NCBI GenBank assembly: GCA_963662815.2
Contig: CAXXWA010000025.1
Span: 62,001 to 126,000, forward strand
Origin: JAPPHA01 sp963662815
Lineage (GTDB): Bacteria > Pseudomonadota > Alphaproteobacteria > Rhodobacterales > Rhodobacteraceae
Direction of reading: 5' to 3'
DNA length: 64,000 bases
Part shown: positions 17,067-25,718 of the stretch, piece after piece
Numbering within the stretch: position 1 is the first letter of the stretch
How the letters are laid out: every line of letters starts with the position of its first letter
Translations under genes and position numbers: made by a program
The notes under the pieces: generated by a model
The model's database searches: none
Told to the model about the DNA's origin: nothing
What the model saw: only the letters and a program-made list of their open reading frames with translations

Positions 17067-17720
17067 GTAATTGGGGCAACTTTCCGGGAATTTCCGCCGG
17101 GCCCGGCGTTGTGTTCCGTACCTCCCGGGAGGTTGGGACCGGCATCGGCACGCGGTGCCTGCGGGCTCTCCACACAGGATGATTTCCAGATGCGTTCCGG
17201 CGCTGCCGGGCCGGGGCGTGTCAGGCTGCGGCACGCTTCCTGACGAGGTCGGCGAGTCACGGCACGTTGGGAGCGCCGGCAACGCCGAGGCGGTTCCTCG
17301 GACAGTCCCGGCACGGCACGCCGAGCTGCCTGCAGGTCTTCTTCGCTCAGATGCGCAGGCATCGCGTGCCGCCCGCCCGGCATCGCTCCGGGTTCCGAAC
17401 GAGACCTTGCGCAGGGCGGCATGGTCCCGAATGTCGTTCTCGACCCTGTTGGCGTGGAGCGGCATCTCTGGATTGTCGAGCACGCGCAGGAGCTTGTCCC
17501 TGTTCGCCGCCAGCCTTTCGAGCAGCCGGCCGAGGCTGGCGCAGCCGGCGGCCGTGCCGAACAGCCGGCCGAACCGCCTCTCCATGACAAGCTTGCGAAG
17601 CGGGGCGGGACGCTTCCTGCAGCTGCCGAGGCTGCGGTAGAGCCTGTCGAACCGTTCATGCAGGTACAAGGCTCTTCCGTTCAGTTTGCTGATGTTCCGC
17701 GCGGCGTGGATCCAGAAATG
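17067..17720 (-). mobile_element. IS66-like element, 3' remnant
   Basis: The terminal repeat GTAATTGGGGCAAC at 17067 differs by a single base over this stretch from the end of the intact IS66 element at 459. The minus strand then codes the C-terminal third of a related transposase: HAARNISKLNGRALYLHERF, RFGRLFGTAAGCASLGRLLE, ANRVENDIRD with the catalytic Glu, and FGTRSDAGRAARDA. The 5' two thirds and the other terminal repeat are missing. About 110 extra bases lie between terminal repeat and stop compared with the intact copy, so it is a distinct iso-element. It abuts an IS5-type relic near 17720. Confidence 0.8.
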
Positions 17721-18190
17721 TTGCGCGCAACATTTGACGTCGACCGTGATGTGGCGTTTCCGGCCCCTGACCTTCTTGCCGGCATCGCAGCTGGCCGGGC
17801 CGCCGTTCTCGGTGGTCTTCGCCGACCGGGCTGTCGATTCGCCCGCCGCCGTCGGCCCTCCGGAGCGTCCTGCCAGTTCCCGCGCATGCCCGCGCAGCGC
17901 GTCCAGCATGGCCTCGAACACACCGCTGTCCCGCCATGCGTAGTAGTAGTTCCGGATTGTCGCAGACGGTGGAAAACCCGACGGAATCGCCCGCCACTGG
18001 CACCCCGTGCTCGGCATGTACTGAAGCGCGTTGAACACCTCGCGGAGATCGGTCGCGCGCCCGGCGACCCATCAGCGACTGCGGTGGAAGAAGCGGCCTG
18101 ATCAGCGCCCCACTCTTCATCCGTCAAATCGGTTTCAAAACGATCGCCAATCCGCTTATATGTCTCGTGCGCGGTCTTGTTCCAGGACAT
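17721..18190 (-). pseudogene. IS5-family transposase, 5' remnant
   Basis: The minus strand starts MSWNKTAHETYKRIGDRFET at 18190 with GGAGG just upstream. ALIRPLLPPQSLMGRR is in a second frame and LQYMPSTGCQWRAIPSGF with IRNYYYAWRD in a third. The last part is ENGGPASCDAGKKVRGRKRH. These are consecutive pieces of the N-terminal half of an IS5/IS1031-type transposase. At least two frameshifts are present. The rest of the gene is replaced by the IS66-like remnant, and the open frame happens to run through both (16887-18038). Confidence 0.75.
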
Positions 18191-18280
18191 GTGAACCTCC
18201 TCGTCTGTCGTGAATGACTGACTTGGAATATCACTTTCCCCAGGGTCGCCTACTTCTAGGTCAAGCTCTGAGGTATTGCC

Positions 18281-19785
18281 ATGGAATCCAAGGTCAGCGG
18301 ATTGCTCACGGAGGCGGTTGCGCCCGAGATCCAGCATCACATCTACAGGGCCCCGCCTCGAGCGCATGTTCGTCCCGTGTTTTCCCTATCTCACGGAAAT
18401 CAATCAGGCCCACGTGGTTATGCTGGCGCGGTGCGGAATCATCACACCAGACATCGCCCGCGAACTGGCAACGGCGCTCCTTGAACTCGCGCGCGCAGGC
18501 CCCGAGGTCTTCGACCTGGATCCAGCGAGAGAGGATGCCTACTTCAACTACGAAGCGAAGGTGATCGAGAAAACTGGCGCTAACGTGGGTGGCCGCATGC
18601 ACATCGGACGGAGCCGCAACGACTTGCAGGCGGCACTCGACCGCATGCGCTGCCGGGACTATTGCCTGGACATCCTCGCTGCCCTCAACGAGGTGCGCCA
18701 TGTCGCCCTCGAACGGGCCGCAGCCCAGACGCATGCGGTAATGCCGGGATACACGCACCTGCAGCCGGCCCAGCCAGTCACCTTCGGCTACTACCTCGTA
18801 GGTATCGCAGGGGCATTCGAGCGGGACTTCGGGCGCATCGCCGGCGCCTATTCGCGCATGAATCTGAATCCTCTAGGTGCAGGAGCCCTAGCCGGGACGT
18901 CATTCCCGATCGACCGGAACCTGACAGGCCGAGCTGCTCGGATTCAGCGGCGTTCTGGAACACGGGCAGGACGCTGTCGCCTCCCGGGACTTCCGCAATC
19001 GAGCTGCTCATGGGCTGCGCCAGCCTGGCGCTTACCTGGAGCCGGTTGGCCCAGGACCTGTTTGTCATGGTCTCGCACGAATTCCGGACCTTGAGTTTTC
19101 CTGACAGCGTGTTCGGCACCTCCAGCATGATGCCGCAGAAAAAGAACCCTGTTGTCCTCGAGCATCTGAAAGGGAGCTCGGGTCACGTGATCGGTGCCCT
19201 TACCGGTGCGATGACCGCGATCAAGGGGACGAACTTCACTAACACGGTGGACGGAAATACCGAGGCGTTGCGGTACTGTTTCGAGGCGCTCGCGGACATC
19301 TGCGCCGCCCTCTCGATCGTCAAGCTGGTTCTTGCCAACGCCGAGTGCAATGAAGAACGCTGCCGAGCCCTTGTCGAGGAGAATTATTCGACCGCCACTG
19401 ATCTCGCCGACCTTTCGTACGTGAGGCCGGACTGTCGTTTCGGCAAGCCCATCATCTGACCGGCCTCGTCGTGCGCCGCGGGTTGGAACGCGGGCTGAAA
19501 TCGCACCAGATCAGGGGCGGCCTGATCCGGGAAGCGGCAAGGGAATTGTTCGAACGGGAGCTTGACATTACAGATGCCGCCCTCGAGCACTGCCTCGACC
19601 CGCATGAGGCCGTGGCCAGCCGCACGGGTATTGGTTGTCCCGCAGAACCGGAAGTCAGGCGCATGATTGAGGAAGCTCGACACCGCCTTGGCCTGGAAGT
19701 GGATGAAACGAATGCCCGCCGCAATGCGCTGGACATAGCTCGGGAGCAACTGCAGGCGGAATCTGTTTCGCTTGCCGGCCAGTGA
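18281..19785 (+). pseudogene. second argininosuccinate lyase-like gene, frameshifted
   Basis: The ATG at 18281 starts MESKVSGLLTEAVAPEIQ. The frame breaks near 18350 and continues elsewhere with ERMFVPCFPYLTEINQAHVV and GGRMHIGRSRNDLQAA, plus VMPGYTHLQPAQP with the catalytic His. It breaks again near 18930, resumes with IELLMGCASLALTWSRLA and GTSSMMPQKKNPVVLEHL (the signature loop), stops at 19457-19459, and a last piece (GLKSHQIRGGLIREAARELF) runs to 19785. All superfamily motifs survive, so decay is recent. Unlike the intact gene at 5018 it keeps the ArgH-type RSRND. Its end is 9 bp from the convergent threonine-synthase-like gene. Confidence 0.85.
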
Positions 19786-19794
19786 ACGCTGGCG

Positions 19795-20943
19795 TCACGT
19801 CGTATCCTTGAATCCGTGAGAAGTGAGGATGAGAACCGCCGTTCGAATCTCTTCGAGCCGGCCCGACCGGTGGAGAGTTTCGAGTGCTGCCAGACCCGCG
19901 GCGGAAGAAGACTCGCAATAGAAGCCGTGGCTGGCGAGGTTCGAAATCGCAGCCGTGACTTCGTTGTCTGTGACGACTACCGCGTCACCGCCGGAAATTT
20001 TTACCGAATGCACCGCCTGGTAACTCACAGTGTCGCCGGCGATTGATGACATGCGGGTGGCCCCGGGATAACCTAGGCGGTAGTCCGAGCCTGCAAGGAC
20101 CCGCGCAATGCGCGGATATGGCTCGACAGCGTACATTCGGGGTATGGACCTGATCTGTCGCAGACTATTCAGTTCCCGAAAGCCTTCGAGGATGCCCCAA
20201 AGGAGGTCACCTCGGGCGGTCGGCACAACGATGCAATCAGGCACTTCGGCACCGAGTTCCTCGACGATTTCGTATGCGACGGTCTTGAACCCCTGGACAC
20301 CGTACGGGTTGCTGCCCACCGGTGGCACCATATAGTTCGTGGCCGGGTACCAGCTTCCATTACGGGTCATTTGGCGAAGCACGTCCCAACGCTCCCGGGC
20401 ATTGGCCGTGACGATCAATTCCACTCCGTAGGCTTCCAGGGCCCGCTTCCAGGCGGTGCCAACAGTCTGCGAAGTGACGACTGCGCAATTCAGCCCGACG
20501 ACGGCGGCATGAGCGGCGAGTGATACACCCGCATTGCCGCTTGAGGCAGCGGCCACTGTCCGGTGCCCCGTTGCCAATGCGCGCGCGACGACCAGCGGGC
20601 TCATCCGATCCTTGTGAGAGCCGGTCGGGTTCTGGCCTTCGTTCTTGACCCAGACCTGCTTGAGGTTGATGCCGTGAGCCAGTTTCGGCACGGGCACAAG
20701 CGGCGTCGCTCCTTCACCAAGGCTGGGAAAGTCCAAGTATGGTAGAAAATCGCGGTATCGCGCCATTCCCTTGTCCGTTCCAGTTGGCGGCCAACAGGGG
20801 TTGCCGCGGTAAGTCGCGTACAGGCTGGCGGGAAATCCGTCCGTGGCTGATGCCGAAGATCCTTCGTGGTAGTCCCCGACGGGCAGTCCGATTCCGGTAC
20901 GCAGGCAGGTGAAACCGGTGAGCCTCGGATTGATCTGAAACAT
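19795..20943 (-). CDS. threonine synthase-like PLP-dependent enzyme
   Basis: This 382-residue fold-type II PLP enzyme is in the family of threonine synthase, threonine dehydratase and diaminopropionate ammonia-lyase. The PLP lysine lies in NPTGSHKDRMS at about residue 111, the phosphate-binding loop is ASSGNAGVS, and the start of the catalytic domain reads GEGATPLVPVPKLA. The frame is open upstream to 21549, but similarity begins near MFQINPRLTGFTCLRTG, so 20943 is used. No homoserine pathway genes are nearby. Its neighbour is a broken lyase pseudogene, so a beta-elimination or deamination role in a catabolic pathway is as likely as threonine synthesis (inference). Confidence 0.8.
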   Translation of the reverse strand: MFQINPRLTGFTCLRTGIGLPVGDYHEGSSASATDGFPASLYATYRGNPCWPPTGTDKGMARYRDFLPYLDFPSLGEGATPLVPVPKLAHGINLKQVWVKNEGQNPTGSHKDRMSPLVVARALATGHRTVAAASSGNAGVSLAAHAAVVGLNCAVVTSQTVGTAWKRALEAYGVELIVTANARERWDVLRQMTRNGSWYPATNYMVPPVGSNPYGVQGFKTVAYEIVEELGAEVPDCIVVPTARGDLLWGILEGFRELNSLRQIRSIPRMYAVEPYPRIARVLAGSDYRLGYPGATRMSSIAGDTVSYQAVHSVKISGGDAVVVTDNEVTAAISNLASHGFYCESSSAAGLAALETLHRSGRLEEIRTAVLILTSHGFKDTT

Positions 20944-21501
20944 CGTGGATTTATGCAACTGTCTTCCGACAATTGACAAGTCCATCGATTGACAGGAAAC
21001 GAATTGCGGCAGGGTGTTTGTCCCGTGGCGGGATTTCCCCAACGTCCCGATATGCTGCCCATGATCACGTTTCCGAGCTGACGATTCATTGCCGGTTCCA
21101 TCCCCGGGGCCGGGGAAAGGGCGGAACTTGAAAGCCGCCGCCGTGCGCCGTCCGGCAACAATCTCAGTGTTCGCCTGCTGTCGAGCGGCCGTCCGCTGGC
21201 GATTCGCGAATGGATGACCTGACCGGAATCGGCGGCCTGGGCGGTGCGTGGCCATCCGAGGCTCTCTCGCGAGGGTTTGTCGGACCTGCGCATGATCGTC
21301 GATACTGTCGTCTCCAACCTTGCAGACGACGGAGGCAACGATGAAGCGAGACAGGAGGACGACACGACTGGGACGGCTGTTCGGGCCGGACTGCCCCGAA
21401 ACGTCCCGGAGGGAGATCGGAAGGCGGAACTGCCGGCCCTCCTGGCGCAGCTGATCCGGGAGGCGGCGACGAGAGCCGCGCGGAACGCGAGGGAGGCGGA
21501 C
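20944..21501. other. intergenic stretch with mobile-element debris
   Basis: No gene is supported. A short plus frame starting near 21341 (MKRDRRTTRLGRLFGPDC) ends after about 37 codons. It precedes the recombinase relic and is probably part of the same decayed unit. Confidence 0.4.
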
Positions 21502-21969
21502 ATGAACAGGATCACGGCTGATCATTCTGCGCGAAAGCCGATCGTGCATGTGCGCCAGCCCTCCGAGAACCAGGTGCGCCGCAAAACAGGGAGCCAGGAG
21601 TGGCAGTACGGTCTTGAGGCCCGCGCCGAGGCCCTTGGCTGGACGGACGTCACCGTCATCGACCAGGACCTCGGTCTGTCGGGCAGCGGCCGCACCCGGC
21701 TGCCTGGCTTCAGGATCTTGCTCTACGCAGTCTGCAACCGGGAAGTCGGCATCATCCTGTCGGTGGACGCTTCAAGGCTCGCTCGAAACGGCCGGGAGCG
21801 GCATGCCCTTCCGGAGTTCTGCGGCATCGCGGGCTGCCTGCTGGCCGACCACGCTTGCGCACGGATCTGCGAATGCGATCCAGGAGGTGTCCGGTCCGAC
21901 CCGCCCTGCGGGGCAAAGCCCCGCTCCGCCGCCGCCTGGCCAGCGGCGGCGGTCCCGACACAGGAATGA
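21502..21969 (+). pseudogene. serine recombinase N-terminal relic with the catalytic Ser replaced
   Basis: MNRITADHSARKPIVHVRQP through LGWTDVTVIDQDLGLSGSG and ILSVDASRLARNGRERH follows the order of large serine recombinases of the VYVRQS type. The nucleophile position reads VRQP instead of VRQS, so it cannot form the covalent DNA link. Similarity ends near 21860 at CGIAGCLLADHA, after which the translation is unrelated. The DNA-binding half is absent. Confidence 0.65.
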
Positions 21970-22019
21970 ACTGTGGAGGCAACGGGTGGCAAGAGGCGGG
22001 TTTTCCTGTACCTGTATCG

Positions 22020-22388
22020 ATGCCTGATGATCGCCGCCCCGCAGCCGCCCCGGTTTCCCCGGAGCGCGAAAGCGCGGTTCAAGCGGCAGCGGAGGCCGCT
22101 GGGAAGAGTCGAGCCACGATTTACCGATGGCTGGCGAATCAAGAGGCCAGAGGTCTCGGCGGCCTTGCGCGAAAGAAGCATGCAGACAGAGACGAGCGCA
22201 GGGTCATTCTCACGCGCAAATGGGACTCCGCCGTCGATTTCGACGAAGAGACCAAGGAGCGGATCGCGCAGGAAATGAGGACTAGCTGCAATTCTCTTTG
22301 GGCCAATGCCGGCACGGACGTTGGCCGCAGATGGATCACACGGCTCGCGGCGGCGAAGCTGGTGAAGTTGACCATTGACGCCGGATAA
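22020..22388 (+). pseudogene. N-terminal fragment of a Mu/integrase-type transposase
   Basis: The translation includes AAGKSRATIYRWLANQEARG, a helix-turn-helix of the kind found at the start of Mu A-like transposases, followed by GLARKKHADRDERRVIL. WDSAVDFDEETKERIAQEM then precedes what would be the catalytic DDE core. The frame ends at 22388 before any catalytic residue, so only about 120 codons remain. Confidence 0.5.
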
Positions 22389-22488
22389 GAAGGCAGCAGC
22401 GATGCACTGCGACAGGATTGACACGAGCTTCGCTGCAGCGATTCAATTCTCGGCAGGCGCGGTCGCCGCCACCTGATTGCAACAGTCC

Positions 22489-24045
22489 CTAGTGCCCGGA
22501 ACCGCTGCGCGCCGTGGACCGTTTGTAATGTCCCTGGATGATGCGGTCGATGACCATCGCGCAAAACAGGATCGCGAGGCCGGCCAGCATTCCCTGTCCC
22601 TTGGCTGCATACTGGAGAGCAACCAGAACGTCCTGTCCAAGACCCTTCGCGCCGATTAGGGATGCAATTACGACCATCGAAAGACACATCAGGATGGTCT
22701 GGTTGATTCCCGTCATAATTGACGGCAGCGCGAGCGGGATCTCTACGTCCTTGAGAAGCGTCCATCGGGTGCAGCCGAACGCGACGGCGGCTTCCTTGGT
22801 GCTTTCTGGTACGCCGCGGATGCCAAGCGCAGTCAACCGGATCACGGGTGGCATGCCGAAGACCAGCGTGGCCAGCACGCCGGGCGGTTTGCCCGTGCCG
22901 AAGAAGGCAATGATAGGAATCAGGTAGACGAAAGCGGGCATCGTCTGCATGAAGTCCAGTACGGGTTGCGCCACGTTGTACGCCCTCTGGCTCTTGCCGA
23001 ACCAGATGCCGAGAGGAATCCCCATGAGCACGCACAGGAAGGCGGCTGCGCCGAGCAGGGCGACAGTAACCATGCTTGTCTCCCACAGGCCGAACAGGGC
23101 CAGATAGGCGACCGCGGCAAGGGTGAACACCGCAACGCGGGGGCCGGCCAGCCGCCAGGCGACGACCACGATCACCGTCATGACCACGGGCCACGGCGCA
23201 GTGACCAGCACGGTTTCCAGTGCGCCGACAACGGCCCGGATGGCGGCGACGACGCCGTCGAAGACGCCGGCTCCCTTGATCGACAGCCAGTCGAATCCCG
23301 CATCAAGCCAATCCGATACGGGCGCGTAGTATGACCCCTTGTCGACCGGAACGCCGACGACATAAGGTTCGAGGGCGGGGGCGATCTTGCCGACGGTGAA
23401 CCGGTAAAGGGTAAGGGGCACGATCGCCAGGCAAAGCAGACCGCCCAGTCCGGCCCGGATCCAGCTCAAGCCGGCAACGGTACCGGACGGATCGGCTCTC
23501 CAGAGAAGATATCGCCGTTCGTAAAGCAGATTTGCGTAAAAGCCTTGAATGAGGCGCAAACCGATCAGCAGGGCAATGCCTACAAGCAGAATCGTCGTCG
23601 CGCCCTGTGCTGCGAGCTCCGCTTCCTCTGCGACCTGCGTGGCGATCTTCTTGAGGTTCTCGGCGCGATTCAGATAGGACTCCGCGTCGGGGTCGTTGGC
23701 GAGCCGCGCCGCATCGTACTTTTCCATGAACTCGTTCGCCTTGACGGAGAGCCTCTCCAGGCGGGCAAGCTGGTCTGCCCCTAGGTCGCCCCACCATCCC
23801 CGGCCGATCTGGACGAAGGCGAGGATTTCGAGGACGATGAACAACCAGAAGTATCCCCAGAGGCCCCGGGCCGCCCCCCACAAGGGTCCGGCGACGGCAG
23901 CCATCGAATTCCACGACCACGGAAATCGTTCGGCGGACTGGATTTTCCCGAACTCGCGGCCATAGTAGTCCTTCCGGGTTTGCACGAAGTTCCCGACCGA
24001 ACTGGTGAGTCCGGCAGGTTTTTCCTGGACTTCAATCGCGTTCAT
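22489..24045 (-). CDS. proW: glycine betaine/proline ABC importer permease
   Basis: This 518-residue inner-membrane subunit is longer than E. coli ProW (about 350 residues) because it has an added N-terminal region. That region has a hydrophobic span (LWGYFWLFIVLEILAFV), a helical stretch (about residues 90-140) and further spans. The permease core is in the C-terminal half: VLDFMQTMPAFVYLIP and the ATPase-docking loop TKEAAVAFGCTRWTLLKDV. It starts within the stop of proV (1-bp overlap), so the two are coupled. Osmoprotectant or betaine uptake for nutrition is expected. proX lies at 30090 on the same strand, not adjacent. Confidence 0.9.
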   Translation of the reverse strand: MNAIEVQEKPAGLTSSVGNFVQTRKDYYGREFGKIQSAERFPWSWNSMAAVAGPLWGAARGLWGYFWLFIVLEILAFVQIGRGWWGDLGADQLARLERLSVKANEFMEKYDAARLANDPDAESYLNRAENLKKIATQVAEEAELAAQGATTILLVGIALLIGLRLIQGFYANLLYERRYLLWRADPSGTVAGLSWIRAGLGGLLCLAIVPLTLYRFTVGKIAPALEPYVVGVPVDKGSYYAPVSDWLDAGFDWLSIKGAGVFDGVVAAIRAVVGALETVLVTAPWPVVMTVIVVVAWRLAGPRVAVFTLAAVAYLALFGLWETSMVTVALLGAAAFLCVLMGIPLGIWFGKSQRAYNVAQPVLDFMQTMPAFVYLIPIIAFFGTGKPPGVLATLVFGMPPVIRLTALGIRGVPESTKEAAVAFGCTRWTLLKDVEIPLALPSIMTGINQTILMCLSMVVIASLIGAKGLGQDVLVALQYAAKGQGMLAGLAILFCAMVIDRIIQGHYKRSTARSGSGH

Positions 24046-25091
24046 CAGTCGCTGCCCCCCTTGATTCCGTGGAGAAGCGTAGTCTTGTCGACGACTCCCA
24101 CAGGCGTGCCCTCACGCGTTATCACGATGGGCTGGTCGGTGGTGACCGACACATCGATGAGGCCGCTCAAGTCCGTATCGTGATCAACCCGGGGCGCCGA
24201 CTCCAGATTGTCGCCAGGACCTGGAGCATATGCGTCGATGGGTTTCATGATCGTATGGGCGAATATGAGCTTCAGCGTGGAAATTCCTTCCACAAAATCC
24301 CTGACGTAGTCGTCGATCGGGTTGGTGACGATCTCTTCAGGAGTGCCCACCTGAACGATGCGCCCGTCATTCATGATGGCGATGCGGTTGCCGATGCGAA
24401 TGGCTTCGTCCAGATCGTGCGTGATGAAGACGGTCGTCTTGTCCAGTTCCGCCGACAGCGCCATGAACTGCTCCTGAAGCCTTCGTCGAATCAGGGGATC
24501 CAGCGCGGAAAACGGCTCGTCCATCAGCAGGATTTCAGGGTCGGAGGCCAGCGCCCGGGCAAGGCCCACCCTTTGCTGCATCCCGCCGGAAAGCTCGTTC
24601 GGGAAACGGTCTTCGTATCCGTCGAGATTGACGAGGCTGAGGCAGCGCTGCGAAACCTCCCAGCGCTTCGCCTTCGGCTGGCCCTGCACCTGCAGCGGAA
24701 ACGCGACATTGTCCCTCACCGTGCGGTGCGGGAACAGCGCCATGTGCTGGAACACCATTCCGATCTGTGCGGCGCGCAATTTCCGCAATTCGCTTTCGCC
24801 GAGCGCAAGAACGTCTCGTCCCAGGACCTCGATGTTGCCGGAAGTCGGCTCGATGAGCCTGTTGATGTGGCGCACCATGGTGGACTTTCCGGAGCCAGAC
24901 AGCCCCATGATGCAAAAGATCTCGCCACGGGGAACCTCGAACGAGCAATCCGCAATGCCGACGACGCATCCGAACCGTTCAAGCACCTCCGCCTTGGTAA
25001 GGCCTTCCCGGGAAATCGCCACCATCGCGTCCTTGAACCGCGCGCCGAAGATTTTCCAGACGCCCTCCAGCCTGATTACAGATTCGTTCAT
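24045..25091 (-). CDS. proV: glycine betaine/proline ABC importer ATPase
   Basis: This 348-residue ATPase has Walker A MGLSGSGKSTMVRHIN, the Q loop MVFQHMALFPH, the signature LSGGMQQRVGLARALA, Walker B EILLMDEPFSALD and the H loop FITHDLDEAIRI. The N-terminal helical extension before the nucleotide-binding domain and the C-terminal CBS-like part (about residues 270-348) are usual for ProV/OpuAA, where the latter senses ionic strength. The C-terminal domain is shorter than in E. coli. It is the first gene of the proVW pair. Confidence 0.92.
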   Translation of the reverse strand: MNESVIRLEGVWKIFGARFKDAMVAISREGLTKAEVLERFGCVVGIADCSFEVPRGEIFCIMGLSGSGKSTMVRHINRLIEPTSGNIEVLGRDVLALGESELRKLRAAQIGMVFQHMALFPHRTVRDNVAFPLQVQGQPKAKRWEVSQRCLSLVNLDGYEDRFPNELSGGMQQRVGLARALASDPEILLMDEPFSALDPLIRRRLQEQFMALSAELDKTTVFITHDLDEAIRIGNRIAIMNDGRIVQVGTPEEIVTNPIDDYVRDFVEGISTLKLIFAHTIMKPIDAYAPGPGDNLESAPRVDHDTDLSGLIDVSVTTDQPIVITREGTPVGVVDKTTLLHGIKGGSD

Positions 25092-25718
25092 GGAATTTCC
25101 TGCATTGAGGCCCCCGCACGGTTCCGAGAATCCGGTTGTCCATCCCGCCGAGCTTGCGCCAAATCCGAACCCTGCGAGAAGCGCCGCCGGGAGGACACCG
25201 TCTCAAGTTCGGGGAAGGAAGTTCCGGTGCCCGCCCGACCTGGATGGCTTCTATCGGCAGCAAAGATACAGACAATGGGGAGGACGGACAGTGTCATTGC
25301 CTGTTTGTCTAACGTGAAGGGCGGCAATTGTAAATTGCGGGAGTGAATCCCGCATGTCGGCAAAACCTGGCGTGAACCGGAAGAATTGCCGCTGCGAGCA
25401 GGGCGAAACCGGGGTTTCGACAAGTTGCGGCGGGTCGAGACGACAGGGCTTCGGACTGGCTCGGAATCCTGCCGCTGTCGAAGAATTTCCGGCATGTCGC
25501 TTCCGCGAAGCGTCGCTGTAGTTCGGCAAGGGACCGGTAGTGAAGGCCGCCAAGTCACAGAGGTCCTGCGGCGGGAGATCGTCCTTGCGGCCGCGCATGG
25601 ACTTGCGAATGTGGCGGCGAGGGCCGTCCGGATTCCGGGTCAGGCGGGAATCGCTCGGTCTCCGGTTTTCCGATAGGATTCAGGACACTTTGTTCGAACG
25701 CCGCTCGAGGAGAGACCG
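25092..25718. other. intergenic region upstream of proV and of the AAA/nuclease gene
   Basis: No supported gene lies here. The region contains the divergent promoters of proVW (minus) and of the gene at 25719 (plus). No clear operator was seen. Confidence 0.4.

Noticed and set aside
19795..21549. A 584-residue version of the threonine-synthase-like gene
   Set aside because: The first 200 residues have no similarity and a random composition. Recognisable homology starts near MFQINPRLTG at 20943.
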